NCBI GenBank assembly: GCA_030340625.1
Contig: JAOPHQ010002008.1
Span: 1 to 64,000 of the forward strand
Direction of reading: 5' to 3'
Source of the DNA: Merluccius polli
Lineage: Eukaryota; Chordata; Actinopteri; Gadiformes; Merlucciidae
DNA: 64,000 nucleotides
A model generated the notes under the pieces. It did no database searches. It was not told where the DNA came from and saw nothing but the letters and a program-made list of their open reading frames with translations. Each line of letters begins with the position of its first letter. Position 1 is the first letter of the stretch. Of this stretch, positions 61,838 through 64,000 are shown one piece after another. A program made the position numbers and the translations under genes.

Positions 61838-61883
61838 TTATGTAATGTATTCATGTACCTGGGTACATGAACACATTACATAA
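61838..61883. repeat. 46-bp palindrome
   Basis: GTTATGTAATGTATTCATGT...ACATGAACACATTACATAAC, arms of about 22 bp with one mismatch and almost no loop. It lies 0.5 kb downstream of the copy 2 stop codon. Confidence 0.85.
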
Positions 61884-64000
61884 CTTATATTTGCTTCCTG
61901 ATTTCAGTCCTTTGTTGGGTGTGTGTTCATTACAAGAACAGGCTTATGTGTGTGTCTTTACGTGTGACAATTGTATTGCTATGAGGCGTTACAGGTGGCT
62001 TCTGTGACTTGTGTGTCTGTCTGGCTGTTGTTTGGTGGGGTGTATTCAAATGCTTCCTGTCCATGAGTCTTTCATTGAATGTATAACACTTTGCTTTAAG
62101 GGAATTTTAAACAATGTGGCACAGGTTTGTCTGTATGCAGGTAAGTGAAGATAAAGTATTGGAACCTGCATGCTTTATGCAACTATTAGACAAAGAAATA
62201 CACAGAATTAGAAATTAACATACTTAAGTAATGCATATGAAGTTATCCATGGTATAATAATGGGGGGACATTACTAGTGATGGGGACATAGAAAGGAAGT
62301 TGTTGAACGTGCAGATGTCATATCACATAAGATCTATTTATTCAACATTAATACATTGATTAGCATTCAATTCAATATGTATCTTTCATTTCAACATTGG
62401 GAATAGCAAGATGACAAACAGAAATATCAAATATAGAGATAACCTTAGTCTATATCAGATGAGTTCGCTGTTGATGGTCTTCTAAAAAATGCATATTGTT
62501 CTTAACCCCATATGGTACAAATGTGAACTCCATTCAAAAAGCCTAGGTAAGATTATTCTGAACATTTATGTTGGGAGATATTCGACACATACCACCCTTT
62601 AACCTGCAAAAGTAGAACAATGTCTTACCATGAATTAATGTGTCTTGTCTTATAGATAATGTCTGCTCCACACTGTGAAATTATAAACTAAAGTAAAGTA
62701 TGTTTAAATGTACATTTTCTTTAACACCCTATGTCTAGAATCTGTAACCTAATTTTGTCCAATTTTAAAAGTCTTATACTTGCTTGAATATTTACCAAAG
62801 AAAAAAGCTTGTACTTTTCCATCTTACATTATATGAGAATCATAACTTTGGTTTGAGGATATATTAGTTATACCAGTGTACCTCCTTGTGATCACCTCAG
62901 TTTCTGAAACGGTATCCCTTGTTAAGCCTTAACCAAAGCAAATGAACCCATCCTTTGTTCTGGAGAAATAGACAAGGTTTGTTGAAGCTGTACTATCATT
63001 ATGTATAGTGACAGTAATATTTTGTTTTATTACCAGTTAGAAAAATATAATTTATATACATATATCAATGTTTTTTTGTTGTACTGGAACAAACAATCTT
63101 GATCTTGACTTGAAAACATAACTCCTGTTAAAGAGACATATTTAAAAATTTAGTTATTCCAAGTTATTGGATGCTGGTGGGATGCTGGTACAGTTTAATA
63201 ATGAACTTGTACTTCATACTTGCTATGTTCACTTGCTATGTGCTGGACATAGCAGCAACTCTGGTGTAGTTAATGTAGGCCTACCATTGATATGTGTGTT
63301 GGTGTGGGTTTCACGCTGTGCAGAACTATGAAATAAACGATCCTGCCATAAGGACAAAATTAGTGGTTTTATTATTGTCAATATAACAATAAAATTGAGT
63401 ATGTATACTAACAATACAATTATAGGCTATGGTTTCCTCTGTGTCTAGTCCTATTATTGAGGACAAAGACTGTAGAAATGTGTTATGTAGCCTACACTTT
63501 GCTTTCATACAGGCTTTGGAGCAAATAAACACGCCAGCAGCAGCTTGCAGTTACAAGAGTCAACCACAAGAGTACGCCAATGGTGCAGTATAGTTTGATA
63601 TTTCAATAATATCGGTAATGTCAAACCTCGTGAGACCATCCTGATCTCGCGAGTTCGCGGCTAGGTGACGTCGTCTAATGGCATTCAATTAACTATAATA
63701 CACACGTAGACAATTCATCCTAAAAACTACACATAAACCCAATCAGGCACAGTTCAAGTTAAAACTGACAATATCCATTATTTACTTTGGTATTTTAATA
63801 GGCTAATTGTATTTATTTTGTATGTATTATTGTGTGAACTATTGAACATATATAGGCCTACTACTAGCAACGTTGTAGTGAGGCTAAAGGCTAACTGATC
63901 CCTTAAAAGTATTGGCTAAGTCCTGTCAATGAAGCGTGGACCAGTGTGTTGTTGGCAGGGCCTCTATACAGAGATGTTAATGCATGAGTCATACTCATGC

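Larger units (their letters stand above)
61340..64000 (+). other. 3' UTR and flank of DDC copy 2, no further gene
   Basis: Besides the MITE and palindrome, 62272-62395 matches the copy 1 flank (29930-30060: AGTGATGGGGACATAG, AGATCTATT). Candidate AATAAA sites are at 63331-63336 and 63523-63528. From 62400 to the end only AT-rich unique-looking sequence is seen; short ORFs have no recognised domain. Confidence 0.5.

Overview
The window reads as a teleost fish chromosome. Protein-coding sequence is split into short exons with GT/AG introns, and the rest is crowded with long (AC)n, (TA)n and (CT)n microsatellites, hAT elements, MITEs, a Tc1/mariner element and retroelement scraps. The species cannot be fixed from the sequence. 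The gene order, the end of GRB10 followed by DDC on the same strand, is the conserved vertebrate GRB10-DDC neighbourhood.

Region 1 (1-9.6 kb) holds the last three coding exons of grb10 (559-646, 4123-4216, 4702-4848, encoding the SH2 domain) and a 4.7 kb 3' UTR ending at a poly(A) signal at 9547. The intron at 647-4122 carries a hAT element (1074-3299) that was itself hit by an intact Tc1/mariner element (1209-2428) with DD36E catalytic spacing.

Region 2 (9.6-16.9 kb) is a transposon nest: a Ty3/gypsy pol scrap, an old hAT interrupted by a 3.7 kb ZMYM/DUF4371-type hAT (11077-14795) with matching 8-bp target duplications and two frameshifts, and a retroviral Env-like C-terminal scrap close upstream of the first decarboxylase promoter.

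Region 3 (16.9-30 kb) and region 5 (43.9-62.4 kb) are the main content: two complete tandem copies of DDC (aromatic L-amino-acid decarboxylase), each with 13 coding exons of matching length and phase and no frameshift (482 and 479 residues). Copy 2 (45082-61339) keeps the canonical active-site residues. Copy 1 (17133-29558) keeps the catalytic Lys303, His192 and Tyr332 but has changed Thr82, Ser149, Trp304, His72 and Gly202. Some exons are almost identical at silent sites while others differ by a quarter, which suggests repeated gene conversion. Matching blocks in corresponding introns and in both 3' flanks show that the whole gene was duplicated.

Region 4 (30-43.9 kb), between the two copies, is accessory: three hAT elements with perfect 8-bp target duplications (one carrying a 32-bp minisatellite), a long-inverted-repeat element with a telomere-like core, a mariner-type MITE, a broken transposon-derived gene with a GHGKGP motif, a fold-back element, a GC-rich minisatellite and two copies of a poly(G)-bearing repeat.

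Region 6 (61.3-64 kb) is the 3' flank of copy 2 with no recognisable gene. No tRNA, rRNA or CRISPR was seen.
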